Shown here: positions 11,876-19,072 of the stretch, piece after piece | Layout: each line of letters begins with the position of its first letter | Numbering within the stretch: position 1 is the stretch's first letter | IMG/VR virus record: IMGVR_UViG_3300029267_000360 | Coordinates: 1 to 30,291 of that record | DNA length: 30,291 bases | Origin: a virus | Reading direction: 5' to 3' (one strand) | Made by a program: the position numbers and the translations under genes | The notes under the pieces: model-generated | Seen by the model: only the letters and a program-made list of their open reading frames with translations | Told to the model about the DNA's origin: nothing | Database searches by the model: none

Positions 11876-12275
11876 TGACTTGGCGAGCCTTGCTCGCTTT
11901 GTGGAGTATGTTGAGAGTAGCGGTAATCCCAAGGCGGTAAGCCGTGTGGGTGCTGCTGGACTCATGGGGATTATGCCTGCTACGGCCAGTCAGCCGGGAT
12001 TTGGTGTAGATCCGATTCGCCCTGCTGAATTATTTGATCCCCAAAAGAATCGAGCCTTTGGTGAACAGTATTTGGCAGCCATGCTCAAGCGGTATAACGG
12101 CAATCCAGAACACGCAATTGCGGCGTATAACTGGGGTGTCGGTAATACAGACAAGTGGATTCGCCGGGGTGGTAGGCTTGCCGACCTTCCATCGGACACC
12201 CAGAATTACATTCGGGGCTGGCGCGGTGAAGGGAAGCACAAGATGCCGAAGGACTGGAAGCGTTACGGCGAATAG
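11778..12275 (+). CDS. Lytic transglycosylase (SLT-domain) protein
   Basis: A 165-residue protein. After a Met/Pro-rich N-terminus (1-32) it has an SLT fold: FVEYVESSGNPKAVS with the catalytic Glu46, GAAGLMGIMPATAS (the usual GLMQ has Gly for Gln), KRYNG and AIAAYNWGVGNTDKW with the AYNxG motif. It cleaves peptidoglycan glycan strands. ATG 11778 has GAAGGAAAAGG upstream, so the earlier in-frame ATG at 11697 is not needed. No signal peptide is seen. Two roles are possible: endolysin released by the holins, or a virion lysozyme, since the T7 gp16-like protein here seems to lack its own SLT domain. Confidence 0.88.
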   Translation: MEMMQPAMEPMPRQTPAEMREMKAQPARPTPSDDLASLARFVEYVESSGNPKAVSRVGAAGLMGIMPATASQPGFGVDPIRPAELFDPQKNRAFGEQYLAAMLKRYNGNPEHAIAAYNWGVGNTDKWIRRGGRLADLPSDTQNYIRGWRGEGKHKMPKDWKRYGE

Positions 12276-12282
12276 GTTACAC

Positions 12283-12462
12283 ATGGAACCCTGTCAGCAT
12301 AAATTTACCCACCATAAGGCGGTTAAAAATGAAGCAGGGGTTATCTCACTCGCCAGATTTTGCAGCCATTGTGGAGAACGCCTACGAGCGGCTAGCAATC
12401 ATGGAACTAGAATGCCGACTACCGCAGCGCGAGATCGAGCGCATGGTAAGGGAAATGTATGA
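12283..12462 (+). CDS. 59-residue zinc-ribbon-like protein
   Basis: The frame starts at ATG 12283 and shows MEPCQHKFTHHKAV, then ARFCSHCGERL: cysteine/histidine pairs spaced like a small zinc ribbon. The C-terminal third is basic and Arg/Ala/Thr-rich. It ends in TGA that overlaps the ATG of the next gene (ATGA at 12459), as expected for a real, coupled gene. No strong SD is visible before its own ATG, which lies 7 bases after the lysozyme stop. Function unknown. Confidence 0.65.
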   Translation: MEPCQHKFTHHKAVKNEAGVISLARFCSHCGERLRAASNHGTRMPTTAARDRAHGKGNV

Positions 12463-12547
12463 GCTTCCTGACGACTTTGAGTTTAGAAGACCTGAATCGC
12501 CTGAGGGAAGTAGCCAAGAAGGTATTTCTCCAGTACAACCCACCTGA
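12401..12547 (+). CDS. Possible overlapping small gene in a third frame
   Basis: Between the zinc-ribbon-like gene and the next one, a third frame is open from ATG 12401 and would encode 48 residues, MELECRLPQREIERMVREMY followed by an acidic and then Pro/Ser/Glu-rich tail. The amino acid make-up is protein-like, but there is no SD and it overlaps credible genes on both sides in other frames. It is more likely a shadow than a gene; listed because the three-frame overlap is unusual. Confidence 0.25.
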   Translation: MELECRLPQREIERMVREMYELPDDFEFRRPESPEGSSQEGISPVQPT

Positions 12548-12671
12548 GTTTTATACGGACCGGGAAGCCGACAAGATTATCGAGGCAATGGGTCCAGAAA
12601 TCATGGAACAGCGGATCAAGCAAATGGTGGACGCTGGCCTGATGAAGGGCAAGATTCAGGTTAGAACCTAA
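12459..12671 (+). CDS. Small late protein before terL
   Basis: A 70-residue helical, mixed-charge protein (LTTLSLEDLNRLREVAKKVF, NPPEFYTDREADKIIEAMGP, MEQRIKQMVDAGLMKGK). AAGGGA lies well before the ATG, which overlaps the upstream stop as ATGA. It is the last gene before terL. Similar small helical proteins often sit directly ahead of the large terminase in podovirus clusters, but I cannot name the family. Confidence 0.8.
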   Translation: MSFLTTLSLEDLNRLREVAKKVFLQYNPPEFYTDREADKIIEAMGPEIMEQRIKQMVDAGLMKGKIQVRT

Positions 12672-12672
12672 T

Positions 12673-12685
12673 GGTGCGCAGCACC
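12673..12685 (+). other. Hairpin before terL, copy of the 11525 hairpin
   Basis: GGTGC-GCA-GCACC follows the stop codon at 12671 and is followed by CGCGAGC, matching the element at 11525-11538 (ATGGTGC, loop, GCACCGCGA). It ends 16 bases before the terL ATG, which lacks a normal SD. Confidence 0.6.
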
Positions 12686-12701
12686 GCGAGCAAAAGCGAG
12701 C

Positions 12702-14255
12702 ATGGCATTCGAGTTTAAGTACAAGCCTGCTGGCGAAACCCTGCGCCAGTTTATGCTGGACGACCATTTCTTTCGTGGTGTCCGCGGTCCGGTAGGTAGC
12801 GGCAAGTCGGTTGCCTGCTGTGTTGAAATCTTCCGCCGTGCTGCTGCCCAGAAACCCGGCAAGGATGGCAAGCGGAAATCCCGCTGGGCCGTAGTCCGTA
12901 ACACCAATCCACAGTTGAAGACCACGACCATCAAGACATGGATTGACTGGTTTCCTGAGGATGTCTTTGGTCGCTTTGGCTGGTCTGTACCGTACAACCA
13001 CAACATCAAGATTGGCGATATTGACCTTGAGGTGATCTTTTTGGCCCTAGATCGGGAAGAAGATGTCCGAAAGTTGCTGTCCCTTGACTTGACTGGTGTG
13101 TGGGTGAATGAAGCCCGCGAGGTTTCCAAGTCTATTATTGATGCCTGCACTATGCGTGTTGGCCGATACCCTTCGATCAAGGACGGTGGCCCGACTTGGT
13201 ATGGCGTAATCTGCGATACCAACGCCCCGGAAGACGATCATTGGTGGCCGATCATGGCTGGCGAAGTTCCGATGCCAGATAATGTTCCAAGAGAAGAAGC
13301 CCTGATGCTGGTCAAGCCAGAAGACTGGGTTTTCTACAACCAGCCTCCGGGAATGACCGAGGTAAAGAACGATTCTGGTGAGGTAATTAAGTACATTGGC
13401 AACCAACTAGCGGAGAATTTCCATAACCTGCCGGGTGACTACTACAAGAAAATTATTACAGGTAAGACAAAGTCGTGGATTGATGTCTATGTGCTGAACA
13501 AATTGGGTACGATTGAATCTGGTAAAGCGATCTACCCGATGTTTAACGAACAGGTTCACATATCCAAGGAGCCGATCCGTGTCATTCCTGAATTGCCTGT
13601 TTATATTGGTATCGACTTTGGTCTTACTCCTGCTGCTGCTTTTGGTCAAAGGCTAAGTTCCGGTCGCTGGCTAATTTTCCATGAGGTCGTTACACGAGAC
13701 ATGGGGGCAGTCCGGTTCTCGGAATTGCTGCGAAACCAGATTCAAGCTATTTGCCCAAGCAATGAACTGCATATTTATGGCGACCCGGCAGGTGATTTCC
13801 GTGCCCAGACAGACGAAGTAACGCCGTTCCAAATCCTACGGGCAAATGGGATCAAGGCATATCCGGCTCCCAGTAATGATCCAGTCCTGCGAATCGAGTC
13901 GGTACAAGCACCGCTGAATCGTATGGTGGACGGTATGCCAGGATTTACGATTGATCCATCCTGCAAAACCCTGATTAAAGGATTCCGTGGTGGCTACAAC
14001 TACCGCCGGGTATCGGTTTCTGGCGAGGTTCGGTACGAAGAAAAGCCTAGCAAGAACAAATATTCCCATGTGCATGACGCATTGCAGTACCTATTCATTG
14101 GTTCGGGCGAGGGAAGATCATTAACAACCAATGCCAACAAGCCAGCGCAAGTGGCGAATGGGAGGTCCAATTGGAACATTTGGGATCAGCGAGCGGGATT
14201 CGGGAAGAACAAAGGTTGGGGGAACCTCAACCGCCGGAATTCGACTGGTTGGTAA
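12702..14255 (+). CDS. terL: Terminase large subunit
   Basis: A 517-residue DNA-packaging motor. The ATPase domain has Walker A GPVGSGKS at 29-36 and a Walker B-like VWVNEA at 133-138, with Asn where Asp is common, followed by Glu137. The nuclease domain (RNase H fold) shows IGIDFG with Asp305, IYGDPAGD with Asp361 and HVHDALQY with Asp459, the three metal ligands. It pumps DNA through the portal into the prohead and cuts concatemers. The SD is weak (GCGAG), preceded by a hairpin, so its translation may be limited. Its TAA overlaps the next ATG as TAATG. Confidence 0.95.
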   Translation: MAFEFKYKPAGETLRQFMLDDHFFRGVRGPVGSGKSVACCVEIFRRAAAQKPGKDGKRKSRWAVVRNTNPQLKTTTIKTWIDWFPEDVFGRFGWSVPYNHNIKIGDIDLEVIFLALDREEDVRKLLSLDLTGVWVNEAREVSKSIIDACTMRVGRYPSIKDGGPTWYGVICDTNAPEDDHWWPIMAGEVPMPDNVPREEALMLVKPEDWVFYNQPPGMTEVKNDSGEVIKYIGNQLAENFHNLPGDYYKKIITGKTKSWIDVYVLNKLGTIESGKAIYPMFNEQVHISKEPIRVIPELPVYIGIDFGLTPAAAFGQRLSSGRWLIFHEVVTRDMGAVRFSELLRNQIQAICPSNELHIYGDPAGDFRAQTDEVTPFQILRANGIKAYPAPSNDPVLRIESVQAPLNRMVDGMPGFTIDPSCKTLIKGFRGGYNYRRVSVSGEVRYEEKPSKNKYSHVHDALQYLFIGSGEGRSLTTNANKPAQVANGRSNWNIWDQRAGFGKNKGWGNLNRRNSTGW

Positions 14256-14650
14256 TGTTTATTGACAAAGACGAGCCTGACCGCTGGTGGGATTATTTAT
14301 TTCACACCCGCAAAGGTTTTAAGCATGTATGCGCCATTGGATACCAGCCGGGTAGCTACCACTGGATTTTTATGGACTGGACTTCTAAGTTTTTCCAGAC
14401 TTGGATCTACCATCCGCTGATGGCAAAGGATGTAATCGAGTGGGCAAAAAATGAAAGAAACGCCACAATTGTGTCGTATCGGCCCCGCCGGGATAAAAAT
14501 TCCGTTTTTAATTTCTCCATACTATACTGCACCCAAGCCATCAAGCACCTACTGGGTCTTAAAGGCTTATTTGTGCTGACTCCGTGGCAACTGTATAAAC
14601 AGATGATGCGGACAGGCGGGACGCTAATTCACAAGGGAGAATGGAAATGA
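14255..14650 (+). CDS. Unknown late protein after terL
   Basis: A 131-residue protein rich in aromatic residues (RWWDYLFHTRKGFKHVCAIG, YHWIFMDWTSKFFQTWIYHP), with a Cys/Thr segment (ILYCTQAIKHLLGLKG). I recall similar proteins after terL in podoviruses, but not a function; the GFxHCxA-like box, aromatic core and later Cys recall a papain-like NlpC fold, which is speculative. The start could be ATG 14255 (TAATG coupling) or TTG 14171, which has GGAGG and would add 28 residues inside terL. It ends on ATGA with the next gene. Confidence 0.75.
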   Translation: MFIDKDEPDRWWDYLFHTRKGFKHVCAIGYQPGSYHWIFMDWTSKFFQTWIYHPLMAKDVIEWAKNERNATIVSYRPRRDKNSVFNFSILYCTQAIKHLLGLKGLFVLTPWQLYKQMMRTGGTLIHKGEWK

Positions 14651-14943
14651 AGGTGTACACCTCCATCCAATACCAGATGACTGAGGGCGGTCTTCTCGAA
14701 CTGTCCGCTGATAGTTTTGATTACAATGGTCCGGTATCTGAAGCTAAGGGTGGCGGCAGTCCGCCTCCTCAACCACCACCGCCACCACCTGAACCTAAAA
14801 AGGAAGAAGTGGTTGCTGCGCGTAAGCAAGCCGAAGAAACAATGGGCGGAAGTAAGTCACGCCGCCGTGGTCGTATGGGTAGCCTTAGCAGCCTTTTGAC
14901 CGCTGGATATAAAGGCTTCAAAGACGAAGATATGCTGGGGTAA
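14647..14943 (+). CDS. Small polyproline virion-like protein, copy 1 of a tandem pair
   Basis: A 98-residue protein: conserved N-terminal part (MKVYTSIQYQMTEGGLLELS, SFDYNGPVSEA), a Pro-rich linker (about 40-52), a charged helix and a basic end RRRGRMGSLSS, GYKGF and DEDMLG. The last part follows the 'RRxxxxLTxxxG...LG' ending of small tail-associated proteins at this locus in podoviruses (T7 gp7.3 position). GGGAG lies 7 bases before ATG 14647; the nearer ATG 14641 is too close to it. Its own TGGGGTAA end acts as the SD for the next gene. Confidence 0.82.
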   Translation: MKVYTSIQYQMTEGGLLELSADSFDYNGPVSEAKGGGSPPPQPPPPPPEPKKEEVVAARKQAEETMGGSKSRRRGRMGSLSSLLTAGYKGFKDEDMLG

Positions 14944-14946
14944 GCC

Positions 14947-15252
14947 ATGAAGATTTACACCAGCATTGAATTTCAGATGACGCATGATGACCTCGTTGAG
15001 GTTTCACATGAATCATTTGATTATGAAGGTCCATTGGAACTGGCCTTTAGTAGTCCTAAGGCACCGCCACCTGATCCTGAATTGGAGCGTCAGCGTAAAG
15101 AACGCGAAGAAGCAGCCAAGCAGGAAAAGATTTCACTGGCTAAAAAAGAAGCAAGAGGTGCAAGCGAAGACTTAACCCGCCGCCGCCGTGGCGTGATGCT
15201 CAGTGGCTATCGTGGTTATCAGCAACCAGAAGACGGAACTACATTGGGGTAA
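14947..15252 (+). CDS. Small virion-like protein, copy 2 of a tandem pair
   Basis: A 101-residue paralogue of the preceding gene: MKIYTSIEFQMTHDDLVEVS and SFDYEGPLEL align with copy 1, as do the ends (RRRRGVMLSGYRGYQ and TTLG). The middle differs: a charged coiled-coil-like helix (LERQRKEREEAAKQEKISLA) in place of most of the prolines. The shared ends point to a duplication and divergence in place. Both stop with LG followed by TAA, and GGGGTAAGYCATG links each to the next gene, here the portal. Probably a virion or tail-assembly component. Confidence 0.82.
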   Translation: MKIYTSIEFQMTHDDLVEVSHESFDYEGPLELAFSSPKAPPPDPELERQRKEREEAAKQEKISLAKKEARGASEDLTRRRRGVMLSGYRGYQQPEDGTTLG

Positions 15253-15255
15253 GTC

Positions 15256-16818
15256 ATGGCCGATGCTAGCTATATCATCAAGCGTTATACCAAAGCCAAA
15301 CAAGCAAGGGCGAACTGGCTTGATGTTTGGCAGGAGTGCTATGAGTATTCATTGCCGCTGCGCGAAGGCTTTTTTATGGAAGCACCAGCGCAGTCACGCA
15401 TGGACAAGATATTTGACGAAACCGCAGTCGTAGGTGTGCAGGAATTTGCATCCAGATTGCAGTACGGCATTGTACCGAACTATGCAACATGGTTCCGACT
15501 TGAGCCGGGTTCAGATATTCCGATGCAACTGCGTAACAAAGTGCAGTCAGAACTGGACGAGATTACCGAATATGTTGGTGAAATTATCCAGAACTCTAAC
15601 TTTTCGCAGGAAGTCCATGAGTCGTTCCTCGATCTAGCTGTTGGTACAGCCAATATGCTGATTGAAGAAGGCAACGAAACAAATCCAATTAAGTTTTTGT
15701 CTGTTCCGTTAAGCCAAACAATCCTAGATTCTGGGCCGTTTGACCAGATTGACGGTGTGTTCCGTGAGCGTAGCGTTAAAGCTAAAGACATTCTGACCGT
15801 ATGGCCTAAGGCCAAACTGTCGGAAGCATTGAAAGCCAAGATGCGCAACAATCCTGAGGCAAGCGTACCGTTTATTGATGCGGTATATCGTGACTGGACG
15901 GACCGTTCACAGGAAGTACACAACTACTGTGTAATTGATTTGGAGTCACAGACCAAGATTATCGAAGGTTCATTTAAGGGTGAAGGTTCTCGCCCTTGGG
16001 TTAACTTCCGCTGGTCAAAAGCGGCTGGTGAAATCTATGGTCGTGGCCCGCTGATGAACGCATTGCCTGCAATTAAGGTTTGTAACCTGACTATGCAGCT
16101 TGTATTAGAAAATGCGCAGATGGCAATTGGCGGTATTTGGCAGGCAGATGACGATGGCGTTATCAATGTCGATACGATTCAACTAATTCCCGGCACAATC
16201 GTGCCAAGAAGCCCGAATAGCCGTGGTCTTGAGGCTGTACAGTCGCCAGCAAAGTTCGATGTTTCGCAGCTTATTATTGAGAATATGCAGCAAAACATTA
16301 AACGCGCATTGTACAACCAAGACTTAGGCCGGACCGACACTACGCCAATGTCAGCTACTGAAGTAGCGGCTCGCCAATCTAATCTTGCAGAAATTATTGG
16401 TTCTGCCTATGGCAGATTGCAGGCAGAGTTTGTTAATCCTTTGCTGCGCCGTGTTATTTCTATCCTGAAAAAGCAAGGCAAGATCGAGATTCCAAAGGTA
16501 GATGGCCGTGAAGTTAAGATTGTTGCCAAATCGCCGCTGGCTCGTGCGCAGCGTAATCAGGACATTATGCAGCTTACGAATTTTATTGCTCTGGTTACTC
16601 AAACGATGGGGCCACAGGCTGCATCGCAGTTTATTAGCCCGGATGAAACCATCAAAAAGCTGGCTGAATGGTACGAAATTCCGCAGAAAATCCTAATTGA
16701 CGAAACCCAACGCATGATGATGCAGCGTCAAGCTCAACAGCAGGCGATGGCAATGGAACAGCAGGCTCCGGGTTCTGTAATTGAAATGGCTCAGGCGGCC
16801 AAAGGAATGATGCCTTGA
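15256..16818 (+). CDS. Portal protein (T7 gp8-type head-tail connector)
   Basis: A 520-residue protein close in length to T7 gp8 (536). Features: early RYTKAKQARANWLDVWQECY, YEYSLPLREGFF, then DETAVVGVQEFASRLQYGIV, matching the start of head-tail connector proteins of podoviruses; the C-terminal part (QRMMMQRQAQQQAMAMEQQA) is Met/Gln-rich and helical. It forms the dodecameric ring at one capsid vertex through which the terminase packages DNA and to which the tail binds. The downstream gene starts on its stop (TTGA). Confidence 0.93.
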   Translation: MADASYIIKRYTKAKQARANWLDVWQECYEYSLPLREGFFMEAPAQSRMDKIFDETAVVGVQEFASRLQYGIVPNYATWFRLEPGSDIPMQLRNKVQSELDEITEYVGEIIQNSNFSQEVHESFLDLAVGTANMLIEEGNETNPIKFLSVPLSQTILDSGPFDQIDGVFRERSVKAKDILTVWPKAKLSEALKAKMRNNPEASVPFIDAVYRDWTDRSQEVHNYCVIDLESQTKIIEGSFKGEGSRPWVNFRWSKAAGEIYGRGPLMNALPAIKVCNLTMQLVLENAQMAIGGIWQADDDGVINVDTIQLIPGTIVPRSPNSRGLEAVQSPAKFDVSQLIIENMQQNIKRALYNQDLGRTDTTPMSATEVAARQSNLAEIIGSAYGRLQAEFVNPLLRRVISILKKQGKIEIPKVDGREVKIVAKSPLARAQRNQDIMQLTNFIALVTQTMGPQAASQFISPDETIKKLAEWYEIPQKILIDETQRMMMQRQAQQQAMAMEQQAPGSVIEMAQAAKGMMP

Positions 16819-17054
16819 TAGACGGAATCCAGCGTTCTGACGAAGCAGAAGATCGAATTAACGAAGCACTGGCTCTGTGCTTTTCGGGAGCAAACGGCGA
16901 GTTTGCTTTGAAATATCTCCGCTCGATTAGTATCGAGAGGGTGATGGGGCCGAACTTTGACCCAAATTCACTGGCCCATATTGAGGGGCAGCGGTTTATT
17001 GTCGGCATTATTGAACAGCGCATTAAGCGCGCCAAAGAAGGAAATCAGCCATGA
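16815..17054 (+). CDS. Bbp19-like protein
   Basis: A 79-residue protein with ALALCFSGANGEFALKYLRS, FDPNSLAHIEGQRFIVGII and EQRI, resembling the Bbp19 family (from Bordetella phage BPP-1), found between portal and scaffold genes in podoviruses; the 'F..G..G..vL..L...........DP....EG.R.vv..I' spacing is visible. Start is TTG 16815, overlapping the portal stop, with AAGGAA 7 bases upstream. It is probably an assembly or virion component; role unknown. Its end overlaps the scaffold gene as ATGA. Confidence 0.8.
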   Translation: MIDGIQRSDEAEDRINEALALCFSGANGEFALKYLRSISIERVMGPNFDPNSLAHIEGQRFIVGIIEQRIKRAKEGNQP

Positions 17055-17815
17055 GTGACATGACAACTGATTCTGCGCCAGAAGCCGCAGCATCGAGCGA
17101 AGCAACCCCGACTGCGGTTCCTCGTCCCGAATATTTGCCAGAAAAATTCTGGAATACAGAGGCAAACCAGCCTAATGTAGAAGGATTAGCAAAGTCTTAT
17201 ACAGAACTGGAAAAGAAATTTAGCCAGCGAGCATCTTCGCTGCGTGAAGAACTTGAGGCCGAGATTCTGAAACCTCGCGATGGTGTACCGGAATCTGCCG
17301 ACAAGTACCAGTATGCTGTACCTGAACTGGAAAACCTGCCGAATGGCTGGGAAGCCCAGATGTCGGATGATGATCCAATGCTGGGCTGGTGGAAGGAAAC
17401 GGCATATAGCCGTGGCCTGACCCAAGACGAGTTTCAGGAAGGCATTAACAAGTATTTTGAGTACCACTTTGGCGGTTTGCCTAACCATGAAGCGGAACTT
17501 AGTGCGCTTGGCGAAAATGCACAGGCTCGAATTGACCGCGTAGATATGTGGCTTTCTAAGAATTTGAGCGAGCAGGAATACAATGTCATGGCAGATTTTG
17601 CCGTTGACGCTAATTCTATCAAGGTGCTGGAAAAGATTATCGGTATTCAAGCCGAGCCATCCCTTTCTGACTTTGGCGGCGAGCCTTCAACCGGATCAAT
17701 GTCCGAAGACAAGCTGCGAGAAATGATGGATGACCCTCGTTATTGGAAACCGGGCGAAATTGACAACGCCTACCGCGCCAAAGTAACCGAGGCGTGGCAA
17801 AAACATTTTGGTTAG
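17051..17815 (+). CDS. Capsid scaffolding protein
   Basis: A 254-residue acidic protein between portal/Bbp19 and the capsid gene, the normal place for the scaffold. It has an Ala/Pro/Thr-rich disordered N-terminus, EKFWNTEANQPNVEGLAKSY followed by TELEKKFSQR (the 'W..eg..d.e.laksY.elEkk' start is common in T7-type scaffolds), a helical middle and a C-terminal basic/helical part (AYRAKVTEAWQKHFG) likely to bind the capsid protein. It is released or ejected when the prohead matures. GAAGGAAATC precedes the ATG, which overlaps the previous stop. Confidence 0.9.
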   Translation: MSDMTTDSAPEAAASSEATPTAVPRPEYLPEKFWNTEANQPNVEGLAKSYTELEKKFSQRASSLREELEAEILKPRDGVPESADKYQYAVPELENLPNGWEAQMSDDDPMLGWWKETAYSRGLTQDEFQEGINKYFEYHFGGLPNHEAELSALGENAQARIDRVDMWLSKNLSEQEYNVMADFAVDANSIKVLEKIIGIQAEPSLSDFGGEPSTGSMSEDKLREMMDDPRYWKPGEIDNAYRAKVTEAWQKHFG

Positions 17816-17820
17816 TTAGT

Positions 17821-17901
17821 GCTTGCTAACCTGAGCAAGCCTGATTATTCTGTGTCCGTGGCCCCGCTGCCGGAAGTCTTAGCCCCAAGGGTAACTAAGA
17901 C
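17821..17901 (+). other. Two hairpins upstream of the capsid gene
   Basis: GCTTGCT/AGCAAGC (17821-17840, 6-base loop) and GTCTTAG/CTAAGAC (17876-17901, 12-base loop) are perfect 7-bp stems in the 137-base gap before the capsid ATG. The first lacks a T-run. They may act in mRNA processing, stabilisation or partial termination. No sigma70-like promoter is obvious here. Confidence 0.65.
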
Positions 17902-17952
17902 GGAAACTCAGAGGACAACCGCTGATTTTGTTTCAACAACTGGAGAACTGTA

Positions 17953-18774
17953 ATGGCAAATACTATTGATACTGCCTTTGTAAAACAGTTTGAAAGCGAA
18001 GTTCATCTTGCATTTCAGCGCATGGGGGCTAAGCTGCTCAATACTGTTCGTCGTAAGACCAATGTTAAGGGTGAGTCCACCACCTTCCAAAAGATCGGCA
18101 CTGGCGTAGCTGGCACTAAGTCCCGCAATGCACAGGTTCCGCTCGCTAACCTGACCCACACCAATGTTGAATGCTCACTGGCCGATTACTATCTCGGTGA
18201 GTATGTTGACAAGTTGGACGAATTGAAGATTCAGCATGACGAACGCGCTGCTGTTTCTACCTCTTTGTCTGCTGCCCTTGGTCGTCAGTCTGACCAGCTT
18301 ATTATCAACGCTGTTGATGGTTCTGGTAATGCTACGACTGGTACTGGTGCGCTTACTCAGGCTAAGCTGGAAGAAGTGTACGAAGCATTTGGCAACAATG
18401 ATGTTGCTGATGATGGTCAGCGTTATATGTTGGTTTCCCCGCAGGGCTGGACCGACCTGATGGGTATCGTTGAGTTCTCTAGCCGTGACTATGTTCCGGA
18501 AGCTGAACTGCCGTGGAAGGGTGCTGGCTTCTCTGCTAAGCGTTTCATGTCCTTCTTCGTGATGACTCACTCTGGTTTGACCAAGGCATCTTCTGTTCGT
18601 AACTCACTGGCTTATCACCGCAATGCTATTGGTGCTGCGTCTGGTGCAGAAGTAAGCATGGATGTCACTTGGCAGGGTAAAGAACAGGCTCACCTGATGG
18701 TAGCTTCTATGTCGCAGGGCGCAGTCCTGATTGACGACAATGGTTGTTACATCGTCAAGCACACTGAAACCTAA
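17953..18774 (+). CDS. Major capsid protein
   Basis: A 273-residue protein. Its N-terminus (FVKQFESEVHLAFQRMGAKL, NVKGESTTFQKIG), the middle VDGSGN segment and MLVSPQGWTDLMG are typical of the podovirus-type capsid family with the HK97 fold (Phage_capsid_2-like, from memory). It follows the scaffold and has a good SD (GGAGAAC). Codon choice is dominated by GCT, GGT and CTG, as expected for a highly expressed gene. It forms the icosahedral head; the C-terminal ASMSQGAVLIDDNG would lie in the axial or P domain. Confidence 0.93.
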   Translation: MANTIDTAFVKQFESEVHLAFQRMGAKLLNTVRRKTNVKGESTTFQKIGTGVAGTKSRNAQVPLANLTHTNVECSLADYYLGEYVDKLDELKIQHDERAAVSTSLSAALGRQSDQLIINAVDGSGNATTGTGALTQAKLEEVYEAFGNNDVADDGQRYMLVSPQGWTDLMGIVEFSSRDYVPEAELPWKGAGFSAKRFMSFFVMTHSGLTKASSVRNSLAYHRNAIGAASGAEVSMDVTWQGKEQAHLMVASMSQGAVLIDDNGCYIVKHTET

Positions 18775-18785
18775 GGGGGTGGACC

Positions 18786-19025
18786 ATGGCATTTTCTGCT
18801 GACAATATGAAGCGCATTAACATCGGTGACGAGGCACTTTATGTGTACAAGTCTGCTGATGCTATCGCTACTGTTGCTGCTTCTGGCTACTTTAATACTT
18901 ACACCGCTGGTCTTAAGAAGGGTGATGCGATCATTGTGATCGACTCATCTACCCCGACTGTAGATGTATGTGTTATTTCTAGTGCCACTGGTGCAGCTAC
19001 CGTTACTGTAGTTAACGGAACCTGA
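18786..19025 (+). CDS. Small head protein after the capsid gene
   Basis: A 79-residue, beta-rich protein with DEALYVYKSADAIATVAASG, YFNTYTAGLKKGDAIIVID and TVTVVNG. The '..T.A....V..aGYFN....L..GD.I.v' pattern is shared by small proteins encoded next to podovirus capsid genes; decoration or head-stabilising function is probable. GGGGGTGG lies before the ATG. It is the last gene before a terminator-like hairpin. Confidence 0.8.
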   Translation: MAFSADNMKRINIGDEALYVYKSADAIATVAASGYFNTYTAGLKKGDAIIVIDSSTPTVDVCVISSATGAATVTVVNGT

Positions 19026-19031
19026 TGAATC

Positions 19032-19061
19032 GGGGCGGTCTTTCGGGGCCGCCCCCTTTCT
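19032..19061 (+). terminator. Terminator-like hairpin after the capsid genes
   Basis: GGGGCGGTC (19032-19040) pairs with GGCCGCCCC (19047-19055) as a 9-bp stem (one G-T pair) with a 6-base loop, followed by a CCTTTCTT stretch rather than a pure T-run. It would give partial termination, leaving more capsid than tail mRNA, as the T7 terminator does after gene 10. Confidence 0.65.
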
Positions 19062-19072
19062 TGGAGTTTTAG

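Noticed and set aside
12034-12282. Upstream extension of the zinc-ribbon-like gene
   Set aside because: It is the out-of-frame shadow of the lysozyme gene.
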